From contig CAIJFC010000009.1 of NCBI GenBank assembly GCA_903819815.1, positions 1 through 10,680 of the forward strand: DNA of 10,680 nucleotides. The letters are read 5' to 3'. This DNA is from an uncultured Bacteroidota bacterium (GTDB lineage Bacteria > Bacteroidota > Bacteroidia > Flavobacteriales > Flavobacteriaceae). The notes beneath the pieces were generated by a model. The model searched no databases, had not been told where the DNA came from, and saw only the letters and a program-made list of their open reading frames with translations. This document shows positions 1 to 6,914 of this stretch, one piece after another (position 1 is the stretch's first letter; the number at the start of each line of letters is the position of its first letter). Position numbers and translations under genes: made by a program.

Positions 1-1049
1 CGAACGCCACAGTAAACATTATTAGAAATGGGTTCCACAATTGGATTTTTTGAGGGTCCAAGCCCCATAATTCCACTCCAACGATGGTCAATAGTAAAAT
101 CTTGATTTGGTAAAATTACTTCTTTTAATAACTTTTCCAAATGGTTTTGGATTAATTGCGTTTCACCAAATTCATAGGTTGCTTCGCCTTGAAAATCTAA
201 ATTTCGGCCTCCGCCAAACAAGATTCTGTCTCCAAAATTTCTAAAATAATAATAGCCTTTGTCAAAATGAAACGTGCCTTTTAAGTGCAGGTTGGGAATG
301 GGCTGGGTAATTAAAACTTGCGCTCTTGCTGGTTTAACCTCGCCTTTTGTAAGTTCGGAAGCAAAGCCATTGGTAGCAAATAATAGCTTTTGGGTTTTGA
401 ATGAAAAATCTCCAAGTGCCACCTCAACATTGATTCCATTGTCATTAAATGAAGTCACTTTTTGTTGGTTCAAAATCAAAATATCATTTGCAGCAGCTTG
501 TTTCAACAATTCTTGCATCATGTTTCCAGTGTCAATTTGCCCCTCAAACGGATTGAAAATTACACTTTCGTATATGCCATTAAACCCAAACCGATCTGTT
601 TCCTTAGAATAAACATTCGCTTTAAATAAAGGCTGAAGGACTTCGTTGATGAACGGAAGTTTGCTCATACATTCCAAATAATCCGACTCGTGTTCTTTTA
701 AAAACAACTCGTATCCACCAAATGGTTTGAAATCTAAGTTGTCGTCGCCTACCCGTTTTCGCAATAATTTAAGTCCTTCCCAGCGTTTTTGAATCAGACG
801 AATAACTTCTTCTTCCGAATGGGATTTTAGATCGTCTATAATTTCTGACAAACTTCCAAAACAGGCAAAACCAGCATTTTTTGTACTCGCCCCTTGAGGC
901 AAGACGCCTTTTTCTAGCACAATTATTTTGCTATTAGGAAATCGTTCGCGAAGTCGTAATGCGGCGTGAAGGCCCACAATTCCGCTTCCTACTACGGTAT
1001 AATCAACATTGGTAAACCAATTTTTTATTTCCCAATAACTGAGCTGCAT
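1..1049 (-). CDS. FAD-dependent oxidoreductase (DAO family), N-terminal 349 residues, cut by the window edge
   Basis: The frame is open from an ATG at 1049 down to the left edge, so the C-terminus is missing. The N-terminus has a Rossmann dinucleotide-binding motif GSGIVG at residues 21-26, followed by an acidic residue (E46) at the end of the second strand, which normally binds the adenosine ribose of FAD. The segment ASTKNAGFACFGS (about 54-66) is the second FAD-contacting motif of the D-amino-acid oxidase (DAO) family. Near the edge, RWSGIMGLGPSKNPIVEP fits the start of the C-terminal FAD-closing region of that family. There is no signal peptide, so the enzyme is probably cytoplasmic and uses FAD to oxidise an amine or amino acid-like substrate. 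The substrate cannot be told from sequence. It is divergent from the S9 peptidase gene, with 135 bp between the two starts. Family call firm; specific reaction unknown. Confidence 0.88.
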   Translation of the reverse strand, partial: MQLSYWEIKNWFTNVDYTVVGSGIVGLHAALRLRERFPNSKIIVLEKGVLPQGASTKNAGFACFGSLSEIIDDLKSHSEEEVIRLIQKRWEGLKLLRKRVGDDNLDFKPFGGYELFLKEHESDYLECMSKLPFINEVLQPLFKANVYSKETDRFGFNGIYESVIFNPFEGQIDTGNMMQELLKQAAANDILILNQQKVTSFNDNGINVEVALGDFSFKTQKLLFATNGFASELTKGEVKPARAQVLITQPIPNLHLKGTFHFDKGYYYFRNFGDRILFGGGRNLDFQGEATYEFGETQLIQNHLEKLLKEVILPNQDFTIDHRWSGIMGLGPSKNPIVEPISNNVYCGV

Positions 1050-1061
1050 CTTTTTTTATTT

Positions 1062-1069
1062 CAAATGTA
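1062..1069 (-). promoter_or_regulatory. Promoter -7 element (TACATTTG) for the oxidoreductase gene
   Basis: On the minus strand the 8 bases read TACATTTG, an exact match to the Bacteroidota -7 consensus TAnnTTTG. Only 12 nt lie between it and the ATG at 1049, so the 5' leader would be very short. No TTG -33 box is seen at the usual 17-23 nt spacing. The divergent S9 peptidase gene has only an imperfect match (TACTTTTA, 1154-1161, plus strand). The assignment rests on motif and position only. Confidence 0.5.
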
Positions 1070-1184
1070 ATTAATCTTGGGATATAATAATAATGTAAAT
1101 GTTCAATCACTACTTTTTCATCCTTAGAAAATAAATATATTAGAAAAATTGAGTACTTTTAAAACTTGAAAAATAATTATAACT

Positions 1185-3089
1185 ATGAAAAAATTACTGA
1201 TTTTAACATTAATTACTATGAGTATAAATGCGGTTGTGGCTCAAAACTTAATGTCGCCTGAATTACTCTGGAAATTGGGTAGAATTTCGCCATTAGGAAT
1301 TTCTAAAGACGAAAAAAATATTATTTATAAGGTATCAACGCCTTCAGTTGAAGAAAATAAATCAAATTCTAAGTATTATTCTGTGCCTGTAAATGGTGGA
1401 AACGCTATTGAAATTTCCGATTACAAATCGCTTTTAGCCGATAAAAACATTTCTCCTGATGGAAAATACACCGTTTATAACGAAGAGGTAAAAATTGACA
1501 AGGTTCACGGAAAAGACTTCTATCCCAATTTAGATAAATCCAATGCTCAAATCTATAATGGATTGGATTACCGCCATTGGGACTCTTGGAACGAAGGTAA
1601 ATTCAATCATGTTTTTTATAAATCAAACGGAGAAAAATCAGTTGGAATTGACATTATGAAAGGCGAAAATTTCGATGCACCTCAAAAGCCTTTTGGTGGT
1701 GATGAAGATTATATTTGGTCGCCAGACAGCAAAAGTATTTTATACGTATGCAAGAAAAAAGCAGGAACGGCTTATGCAATTTCTACTAATACCGACATTT
1801 ACGAATACCATCTAGAAACTGGAATTACAGAAAACAGAACCGAAAGCAATTTAGGGTATGATACCAATCCAACATTTTCTCCAACAGGAAATTTAACCTG
1901 GTTGCAAATGAAACGCGACGGTTATGAAGCCGATAAAAACGATATTGTGGTTAGCTTTAAAGGAACAACTATTAACCTTACGGCAAATTGGGACGGAAGT
2001 GTAGAAAGTTTTGTTTGGAGTAAAGACGGAAAGAATGTTTATTTTCAAGCGCCAGTTGACGGAACACTTCAATTATTTGTAGTTGATTTTCCAGGGTTAA
2101 CCAAAAAATTGCCTCAAGTCGTTCAAGTTACCAATGGTGATTTTGATGTTTCCGGATTGGCAGGAATTGTAGGGGATAAAATCTTCGTTACCAAATCGGA
2201 CATGAACCACGCTGCCGAATTGTATTCGTATGATTTAAAGAAAAAAGTTTGGAATCAATTGTCCAATGTGAATACAGCAACCTACTCCTCATTGGCGTTA
2301 AGCAAAACCGAAAGAAGATATGTAACGACAACCGACGGTAAAAAAATGTTGGTTTGGGTAATTTTACCTCCCAATTTTGATGCTTCAAAAAAATACCCAA
2401 CGCTATTGTATTGTCAAGGCGGACCACAATCGCCGTTGACCCAATTTTACTCTTTCCGTTGGAATTTCCAACTAATGGCAGCTAACGGATACATTGTTGT
2501 GGCGCCGAACCGGAGAGGAATGCAGGGGCACGGAGTAGAATGGAACGAGCAAATTAGTAAGGATTGGGGCGGTCAAGTAATGAGAGATTACCTTTCAGCA
2601 ATTGATGACATGGCCAAAGAAAACTATGTTGACAAAGCGAGATTGGGATGTGTTGGAGCCAGTTACGGGGGTTATTCAGCGTTTTATTTAGCAGGAATTC
2701 ACAACAACAGGTTTAAAACTTTTATTGCTCACGATGGGGTTTTTAACACCACAAGTATGTTTGGAACTACAGAAGAAGTTTTCTTTAACAACTGGGATTT
2801 TGGAGGTGCTTATTGGGAAAAAGACAATAAAGAAGCTCAAAAAACCTATACTGAATTTAACCCGGCAACCCACGTAGATAAATGGAATGCGCCGATATTG
2901 ATTATACAAGGGGGAATGGATTTTAGAGTTCCTATTGGGCAATCGCAAGAAGCATTTCAAGCGGCCCAATTGCGCGGAATTAAAAGTAGATTTTTGTATT
3001 TCCCAGAAGAAAATCACTGGGTTTTAAACCCTCAAAATGCGCAAGTTTGGCAAAAAGAATTTTACAAATGGTTGAAAGAAACATTGTAA
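1185..3089 (+). CDS. Exported S9 family serine peptidase (S9C / DPP5-like, prolyl oligopeptidase fold)
   Basis: A 634-residue protein. Residues 1-20 (MKKL... to AVVAQ) are a typical Sec signal peptide, so the enzyme is probably periplasmic. Residues about 21-370 look like the beta-propeller, with repeated SPDGK/WSPDSK/WSKDGK-type blade motifs. The alpha/beta-hydrolase domain follows (about 385-634), with PNRRGMQGHG and DWGG near the oxyanion region. The catalytic triad is readable: Ser493 in GASYGG, Asp579 in GGMDFRVP and His611 in ENHWV. The family cleaves dipeptides or acylated residues from the N-termini of oligopeptides; DPP5-type members assist peptide uptake in asaccharolytic Bacteroidota. 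Length fits the family, perhaps slightly short. It is a single-gene unit, divergent from the oxidoreductase and closed by a terminator. Exact specificity (dipeptidyl- versus acylaminoacyl-peptidase) is not determined. Confidence 0.93.
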   Translation: MKKLLILTLITMSINAVVAQNLMSPELLWKLGRISPLGISKDEKNIIYKVSTPSVEENKSNSKYYSVPVNGGNAIEISDYKSLLADKNISPDGKYTVYNEEVKIDKVHGKDFYPNLDKSNAQIYNGLDYRHWDSWNEGKFNHVFYKSNGEKSVGIDIMKGENFDAPQKPFGGDEDYIWSPDSKSILYVCKKKAGTAYAISTNTDIYEYHLETGITENRTESNLGYDTNPTFSPTGNLTWLQMKRDGYEADKNDIVVSFKGTTINLTANWDGSVESFVWSKDGKNVYFQAPVDGTLQLFVVDFPGLTKKLPQVVQVTNGDFDVSGLAGIVGDKIFVTKSDMNHAAELYSYDLKKKVWNQLSNVNTATYSSLALSKTERRYVTTTDGKKMLVWVILPPNFDASKKYPTLLYCQGGPQSPLTQFYSFRWNFQLMAANGYIVVAPNRRGMQGHGVEWNEQISKDWGGQVMRDYLSAIDDMAKENYVDKARLGCVGASYGGYSAFYLAGIHNNRFKTFIAHDGVFNTTSMFGTTEEVFFNNWDFGGAYWEKDNKEAQKTYTEFNPATHVDKWNAPILIIQGGMDFRVPIGQSQEAFQAAQLRGIKSRFLYFPEENHWVLNPQNAQVWQKEFYKWLKETL

Positions 3090-3108
3090 TTATATCAAAT
3101 TTTATTAC

Positions 3109-3139
3109 AAAAACCACGGGATTCGTTCCGTGGTTTTTT
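3109..3139 (+). terminator. Rho-independent terminator after the S9 peptidase gene
   Basis: The arms AAAAACCACGG (3109-3119) and CCGTGGTTTTT (3128-3138) pair perfectly around an 8-nt loop, and the right arm runs into six T's (3134-3139). It starts 19 nt after the stop codon. It separates the peptidase transcript from rnpA, whose ATG is 47 bp further on. The A-rich left arm means it could also work on the opposite strand. Confidence 0.9.
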
Positions 3140-3155
3140 ATTTGAATTGCATTCG

Positions 3156-3163
3156 TACCTTTG
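3156..3163 (+). promoter_or_regulatory. Promoter -7 element (TACCTTTG) for rnpA
   Basis: Exact match to TAnnTTTG, 23 nt before the rnpA ATG and just after the preceding terminator, where a new promoter is expected. A TTG at 3142-3144 is only 11 nt upstream, too close for a standard -33 box, so the upstream half is not clear. No Shine-Dalgarno sequence is seen before the ATG. Confidence 0.55.
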
Positions 3164-3186
3164 TAAATCAGAATTAGAAACTAAAT

Positions 3187-3570
3187 ATGAATTTCACCTA
3201 TTCAAAAGCCGAAAAACTAAAAAGCAAAACGACTATTGATTTACTTTTTTCAAAAGGAAAATCGGTGTCGAAATATCCGTTGCGATTGGTTTATATTGAA
3301 GGCGATTTTGGTGAGGGCGTTCCCGTAAAAATGGGAGTTTCAGTATCTAAAAAACATTTTAAAAAAGCGGTTGACAGAAACTATTTTAAACGGGTGCTTC
3401 GCGAAACGTATCGTCTCAACAAACATTTATTATTGGATAATTTAACAACGCCTTTTTCGTTTATGTTTCTATATCAAAGCAAGGACCGACTGACATTTGA
3501 AGAAATCAATATAAAGACCATTCAGCTGTTTGAAAAGTTTTTGGAAGCCCTAAAAACAGAAATAAAATAA
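3187..3570 (+). CDS. rnpA: Ribonuclease P protein component
   Basis: A 127-residue basic protein that partners the RNase P RNA to remove 5' leaders from pre-tRNAs in the cytoplasm. The N-terminal segment has the usual pattern (EKLKSKTTIDLLFSKGKS). The central RNR signature is present: A61, R64, N65, K68, R69, R72 and E73 in KKAVDRNYFKRVLRE, matching the conserved pattern, and preceded by the MGVSVSKKHFKKA strand. Length is normal for the family. It is not next to rpmH, as it is in many bacteria. Here it lies between an S9 peptidase and an S41 peptidase, an arrangement I recall from other flavobacteria but cannot check. The upstream terminator and -7 motif suggest transcription starts just before it, and the S41 gene may be read through from it. 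Confidence 0.96.
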   Translation: MNFTYSKAEKLKSKTTIDLLFSKGKSVSKYPLRLVYIEGDFGEGVPVKMGVSVSKKHFKKAVDRNYFKRVLRETYRLNKHLLLDNLTTPFSFMFLYQSKDRLTFEEINIKTIQLFEKFLEALKTEIK

Positions 3571-3574
3571 CCCG

Positions 3575-3604
3575 TTGGGTATAATTAAATAAAAAATAAT
3601 TTTG
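3575..3604 (+). promoter_or_regulatory. Candidate full promoter (TTG-N19-TAATTTTG) upstream of the S41 peptidase
   Basis: TTG at 3575-3577 is followed after 19 nt by TAATTTTG at 3597-3604, which matches both halves of the flavobacterial promoter consensus (TTG, 17-23 nt, TAnnTTTG). It is the best promoter match in the window. A start just downstream, near 3609-3611, would give the S41 mRNA a leader of about 180 nt. The -7 element overlaps the left arm of the inner inverted repeat, so the match could partly be a by-product of that repeat. Confidence 0.45.
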
Positions 3605-3728
3605 CCACGAATTATCGAATTTTTCGATTTAACTTTTCGATTTTATTCTTCCAGAGAATTCGGGATCATCAAAGATGAAATAATTTTTGCGCCAGTTTTT
3701 CTTAAATATTCGATAATTCGTGGCAAAA
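3600..3728. repeat. 129-bp element bounded by 21-bp perfect inverted repeats (MITE/REP-like)
   Basis: Positions 3600-3620 (beginning TTTTGCCACGAATTATCG) and 3708-3728 (ending ATTCGTGGCAAAA) are exact reverse complements over 21 bp. After one mismatch, three more pairs extend inward (3622-3624 with 3704-3706). The 87-bp interior is AT-rich. The right arm is followed by A's, not T's, so this is not a plus-strand terminator. The element fits a small non-autonomous palindromic repeat or a structured RNA. The GCCACGAATT...AATTCGTGGC core resembles dispersed repeats that I recall from flavobacterial genomes, but I could not check this. No target-site duplication is evident. Confidence 0.75.
3621..3643 (+). 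repeat. Tandem-like 10-bp direct repeat TTTTCGATTT inside the element
   Basis: TTTTCGATTT occurs at 3621-3630 and again at 3634-3643, with 3 bp between copies, just inside the left arm of the inverted repeat. It could be a protein-binding direct repeat or a duplication within the element. Confidence 0.6.
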
Positions 3729-3788
3729 AGAAAAAAATTAGTAACAATTTAACGAATTACGCCCTACGGGTTAAAATAAATAAATTCT

Positions 3789-5423
3789 ATGTATAAATAC
3801 CTTAAAAAACGATATATAATTCCGGTGTTAGCAAGCGGAATGCTGTTTATTGGCGTAAGCTTTAAAGACGATTTTTTCGAAGTTGCCAAGCAAATAGAAA
3901 TCTTCACCACGTTATTCAAAGCGGTAAATAGTAATTATGTAGACAAAGTAAATCCAGGGGATTTAATGAATAAAGCCATCAAAAGTATGTTGGCCGAATT
4001 GGATCCCTACACGAATTATTTCAACGAGCAAGATGTTGTAAAATTCAAAATAAATAATACTGGCGAATACACTGGAATAGGTGCTGTAATTACACGGAAA
4101 GAAGCCAAATTAATAGTAAAAGAAATCTACAAAAATTACCCCGCTGACAAGGCGGGACTGAAAGGCGGTGATGAAATTATTTCAATTGGAGACATCAATT
4201 TAGCCGATTACAAAGAAGACGCAAGCCAATTATTGAGAGGTGGGAAAAATGCAAAAGTCGAGATAAAATTTATTCGTCAAGGGAAAACCCTATCGGCACA
4301 ATTGATATTAGAAGAAGTGGATATAAAAGCGGTGCCTTACTTTAGTAAAATAGATGATAAAACAGGCTATATTGTTCTTAATCAATTTACGGTTAAGGCA
4401 GCGGCACAAGTTAAAGAGGCACTTGAGCAATTAAAAAGAGAAGGGGCTGAGAAAATTGTATTGGATTTAAGAGGAAATCCAGGCGGTTTATTGAATGAGG
4501 CAGTTAGTATTTGTAATTTATTTGTTCCTAAAGACGAGGTTATTGTTACTACAAAATCCAAAACGGAGAAACACAATATTACTTTCAAAACTACTAGAGA
4601 ACCTATTGATACTGAAATTCCACTCGTGGTAATTGTAGATGGGAAAAGCGCCTCGGCTTCTGAAATTGTGGCAGGAGCGTTGCAAGATTTAGATCGAGCG
4701 GTTATTATTGGCAGTCGAAGTTTTGGAAAAGGGTTGGTTCAACGACCAATTGATTTGTGTTATGGCACTCAAATTAAAATAACCATTTCCAGATATTATA
4801 CCCCTTCTGGAAGATGTATTCAGGCATTGGATTATTCGAATAAAGACAAAGAAGGTAAGGCGATTAGAACAGCATCCACGGATTATAATGCTTTTAAAAC
4901 TAGGAAAGGACGCACGGTTTATGATGGCGGCGGGATTTTACCTGATATTGTTTTAGACGAAACAAAACTCAGCAATATTTCCGAAGCCTTGATTAAAAAC
5001 GACGGGATATTCAATTTTGTAACCGAGTATTATTATAAAAATCCAAATTTAGGAACTACAATTCCTGTAATTTCTGATTTGGACTTTGCTAATTTTAAAG
5101 CGTTTTTAAAGCGCGAAAAGTTCTCTTTTGATACCGAAACTGAGTTGGCGCTAAAAAAGACTTTAACGGCTGCAAAAAAGGAAAAATTAGACACGTCAAT
5201 AGCAAATGAATACCAACAATTGCTTTCGGCTTTGCAAAAAAGTGAAGAAAATCTGTTAAATCAAAATCAGAAGGAGATCAAAAATCTAATTCTCGATGAG
5301 ATAATCAAGCGATACCAATACAAAGAAGGGCTTTATTTGTATTATACTAAAAATAATTCTGAGATAAAAAAAGGAGTTGGGATTTTGAATAATGAAATAG
5401 AATACAACAAGATTTTAAACTAA
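3789..5423 (+). CDS. S41 family C-terminal-processing peptidase (CtpA/Prc-like) with PDZ domain
   Basis: A 544-residue serine protease that cuts envelope proteins near their C-termini. The N-terminus is basic, followed by a hydrophobic stretch (about 10-25, IIPVLASGMLFIGVSF) with no lipobox, so it is an uncleaved anchor or a signal peptide, and the enzyme acts in the periplasm. A PDZ domain spans about 92-175 (GIGAVI... and ADKAGLKGGDEIISIGD) and selects substrate C-termini. The S41 catalytic domain holds LDLRGNPGG. The Ser-Lys dyad is Ser289 (middle serine of SASAS) and Lys314 (SFGKG), with the 25-residue spacing seen in known family members. A C-terminal extension of roughly 150 residues follows, Lys/Glu-rich towards the end; this length is usual for Bacteroidota members. 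The start at 3789 lies after the inverted-repeat element; no Shine-Dalgarno sequence is visible. It ends 2 bp from the convergent acetyltransferase gene. Confidence 0.94.
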   Translation: MYKYLKKRYIIPVLASGMLFIGVSFKDDFFEVAKQIEIFTTLFKAVNSNYVDKVNPGDLMNKAIKSMLAELDPYTNYFNEQDVVKFKINNTGEYTGIGAVITRKEAKLIVKEIYKNYPADKAGLKGGDEIISIGDINLADYKEDASQLLRGGKNAKVEIKFIRQGKTLSAQLILEEVDIKAVPYFSKIDDKTGYIVLNQFTVKAAAQVKEALEQLKREGAEKIVLDLRGNPGGLLNEAVSICNLFVPKDEVIVTTKSKTEKHNITFKTTREPIDTEIPLVVIVDGKSASASEIVAGALQDLDRAVIIGSRSFGKGLVQRPIDLCYGTQIKITISRYYTPSGRCIQALDYSNKDKEGKAIRTASTDYNAFKTRKGRTVYDGGGILPDIVLDETKLSNISEALIKNDGIFNFVTEYYYKNPNLGTTIPVISDLDFANFKAFLKREKFSFDTETELALKKTLTAAKKEKLDTSIANEYQQLLSALQKSEENLLNQNQKEIKNLILDEIIKRYQYKEGLYLYYTKNNSEIKKGVGILNNEIEYNKILN

Positions 5424-5425
5424 TT

Positions 5426-5875
5426 TTACTTGGTTATTTTCATTTCAATGTGCGGAATATCGTCTTCTAAATACTCTTCTGAAGTGGTAATAAACCCATG
5501 GAATTCATAAAATTTCTTCAAATACAATTGGGCTGAAATAGTAATATTATCCTCCTTAAAATGCTTTTTTATTTCTAAAATAGATTGGTTTATTAATTCG
5601 TGGCCGAAATTTTTATCTCTGTGTTTTTCAGCAACTACCACTCTTCCAATTGAAGAAAATTCAAAATAATCGCCGGGTTTAAACAATCGGGAATGTGCGA
5701 TAATTTCGCCTTCAAATTCTCCAAATAAATGCAACGCCTTTTGGTCTTTGTTGTCAATATCTTGGTAAACGCAATTTTGTTCTACTACAAATACTTCGGA
5801 TCTTAATCTCAATATTTGATATAATTCTTGCGTTGAAAGCTCGTCGAAGGTTTTTGTTTTCCAAATAATTGGCAT
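5426..5875 (-). CDS. elaA: ElaA-type GNAT family N-acetyltransferase
   Basis: A 149-residue protein that closely follows E. coli ElaA (about 153 residues) along its whole length. The N-terminal signature VFVVEQNCVYQDID (28-41) is diagnostic of the subgroup. IGRVVV (76-81) is the central beta-4 strand, and R86-DKNF-G91 replaces the usual R-x-x-G-x-G acetyl-CoA pyrophosphate loop; E. coli ElaA also lacks the middle glycine there. FYEFHGF (122-128) and the C-terminal DDIPHIEM also match. GNAT enzymes move an acetyl group from acetyl-CoA to an amine; the substrate of ElaA is not established. It is cytoplasmic. It lies 6 nt after the DUF4837 stop codon, so it is almost certainly co-transcribed, as the last gene of the minus-strand block. 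Confidence 0.92.
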   Translation of the reverse strand: MPIIWKTKTFDELSTQELYQILRLRSEVFVVEQNCVYQDIDNKDQKALHLFGEFEGEIIAHSRLFKPGDYFEFSSIGRVVVAEKHRDKNFGHELINQSILEIKKHFKEDNITISAQLYLKKFYEFHGFITTSEEYLEDDIPHIEMKITK

Positions 5876-5881
5876 CTTAAT

Positions 5882-6868
5882 CTATTTATTTTTTATGAAT
5901 TTAACCGATTTTATTATCGATTCCAATTCAAACATTAGGTCTCTTTTTTTCATTGAAGGCGCATAACAAAATCCTTCTAAAACTAAAATTCTGCGGTTTC
6001 TATAATCTTTTATGCAGTAATTGATAAATGGCCCCGACATAAAATCATTTTTCATTTCCCAGGTTCCTTTGGTTTCAAAAGCATTCCTTTTTCCCAATTT
6101 GACATTAATGAAATACGGAGAATACGCCTGCTCGGTAATCATTTTTGAATAGCGTTCGGTGCCATGAATATAAAGCGCGCCAATAGAATCTCTTGTTCTA
6201 ATAATGTTCTTTAGTATACTTGATTTATAGCTTGCTTCAATCTTATTTATAGGCACCTGATAGATTACAATACTTGTACTTCCGCCCGTGTTTTCTTTTT
6301 TATACCACAAGAATTTCTTTTTCGTTAGAACATTGTTGTACCCATTTGGGATGTTCAAGTCGATTTTAAATTTCTTTTTTATCTGGTCGGTTTTTATCAA
6401 TGAAGTGTCGATAATTCTTTGGTTTTCGACAATTTCAGTTTCGCGCATTAGCCGAATAATTTCAGCAGTGTGCTTTTCTATAACTGCTACTATTTCGCTC
6501 GTAGTTCTTCCAGATATATAGAATATGTTTTGTGGAGTTGCAAATTCATTTTTCTTAATTTCAAAACCACTAGCGTTCGATTTTTTAATTACAATACTGT
6601 TCCGGCTATTTACAACAAACCCTTCTAAAAACTTGATCGGATATTGATTGATGGTAAACTGTGGTTCTTCTTCTGGAAGCCCAATTACCGATGAGGCAAA
6701 TTTGTTTCTAACGGAATCTCCGATTGCCCCTTTCCAAAGCTGATCGTCTATTAAAACTGAAATGGTGTTGATGTCGCCAGTCGTTTTTGCATTGGAGTTA
6801 TCACTATTGTTTTTGCAAGAAATGAAAAACAAAGCGGTAAGCACTAAAAAAAAATGGACTTTATTCAT
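5882..6868 (-). CDS. DUF4837 family lipoprotein of unknown function
   Basis: A 328-residue protein. The N-terminus is a lipoprotein signal peptide with hydrophobic core and lipobox ending at Cys18 (FFISC-KNN), so the mature protein is lipid-anchored in the envelope. No acidic surface-export tag follows the cysteine. I recognise the body as the Bacteroidota DUF4837 family from its size, its lipoprotein nature, its internal phrasing (RGTERYSKMITEQAYSPYF-like region, GTWEMKNDFMSGPFINY, LEGFCYAPSMKKRD) and its position beside a LysM transglycosylase; the assignment is from memory. No catalytic motif is evident. It follows mltD by 46 nt, with a -7-like motif in that gap, and precedes elaA by 6 nt. 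The neighbours suggest an envelope or peptidoglycan-related role, but that is inference. Confidence 0.8.
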   Translation of the reverse strand: MNKVHFFLVLTALFFISCKNNSDNSNAKTTGDINTISVLIDDQLWKGAIGDSVRNKFASSVIGLPEEEPQFTINQYPIKFLEGFVVNSRNSIVIKKSNASGFEIKKNEFATPQNIFYISGRTTSEIVAVIEKHTAEIIRLMRETEIVENQRIIDTSLIKTDQIKKKFKIDLNIPNGYNNVLTKKKFLWYKKENTGGSTSIVIYQVPINKIEASYKSSILKNIIRTRDSIGALYIHGTERYSKMITEQAYSPYFINVKLGKRNAFETKGTWEMKNDFMSGPFINYCIKDYRNRRILVLEGFCYAPSMKKRDLMFELESIIKSVKFIKNK

Positions 6869-6891
6869 ATTGTTATAAATGAATTAAAGTC

Positions 6892-6899
6892 CAAATTTA
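6892..6899 (-). promoter_or_regulatory. Possible internal promoter -7 element (TAAATTTG) before the DUF4837 gene
   Basis: On the minus strand, TAAATTTG lies 23 nt before the ATG of the DUF4837 gene, inside the 46-nt gap after mltD. No TTG box is found at the right distance upstream, and AT-rich DNA gives such matches fairly often, so this is tentative. Confidence 0.3.
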
Positions 6900-6914
6900 A
6901 GTAAACATATTTTA

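Larger units (their letters stand above)
3568..3773. repeat. Outer inverted repeat flanking the rnpA-S41 intergenic element
   Basis: The left arm TAACCCGTTGGG (3568-3579) starts in the rnpA stop codon. The right arm CCCTACGGGTTA (3762-3773) ends 15 nt before the S41 start. They are reverse complements at 11 of 12 positions. Together with the inner 21-bp arms this makes a nested structure filling almost the whole gap. Each arm alone also has CCC...GGG self-complementarity. The pairing is seen directly; any role is inferred. Confidence 0.55.

Noticed and set aside
274..612. Plus-strand 112-codon open frame
   Set aside because: It is antisense to the FAD oxidoreductase, whose frame is continuous and has clear FAD motifs.
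3187..3570. RNYFKR instead of RNRIKR in RnpA, as a possible odd variant
   Set aside because: Tyr and Phe at these positions are allowed by the family signature, and the other key residues are present.
3600..3728. Reading the inverted repeat as the rnpA terminator
   Set aside because: The right arm is followed by AAAAAG, not a T-run, and the 87-bp loop is too long for an intrinsic terminator.
3602..3796. A 64-codon open frame on the plus strand across the inverted repeat
   Set aside because: It starts with TTG inside the left arm, is made of repeat sequence, overlaps the S41 start and resembles no family. It is open by chance in AT-rich DNA.
5426..5875. Missing middle glycine in the GNAT acetyl-CoA loop, as a sign of inactivity
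   Set aside because: E. coli ElaA also lacks it, so this is a subgroup feature, not damage.
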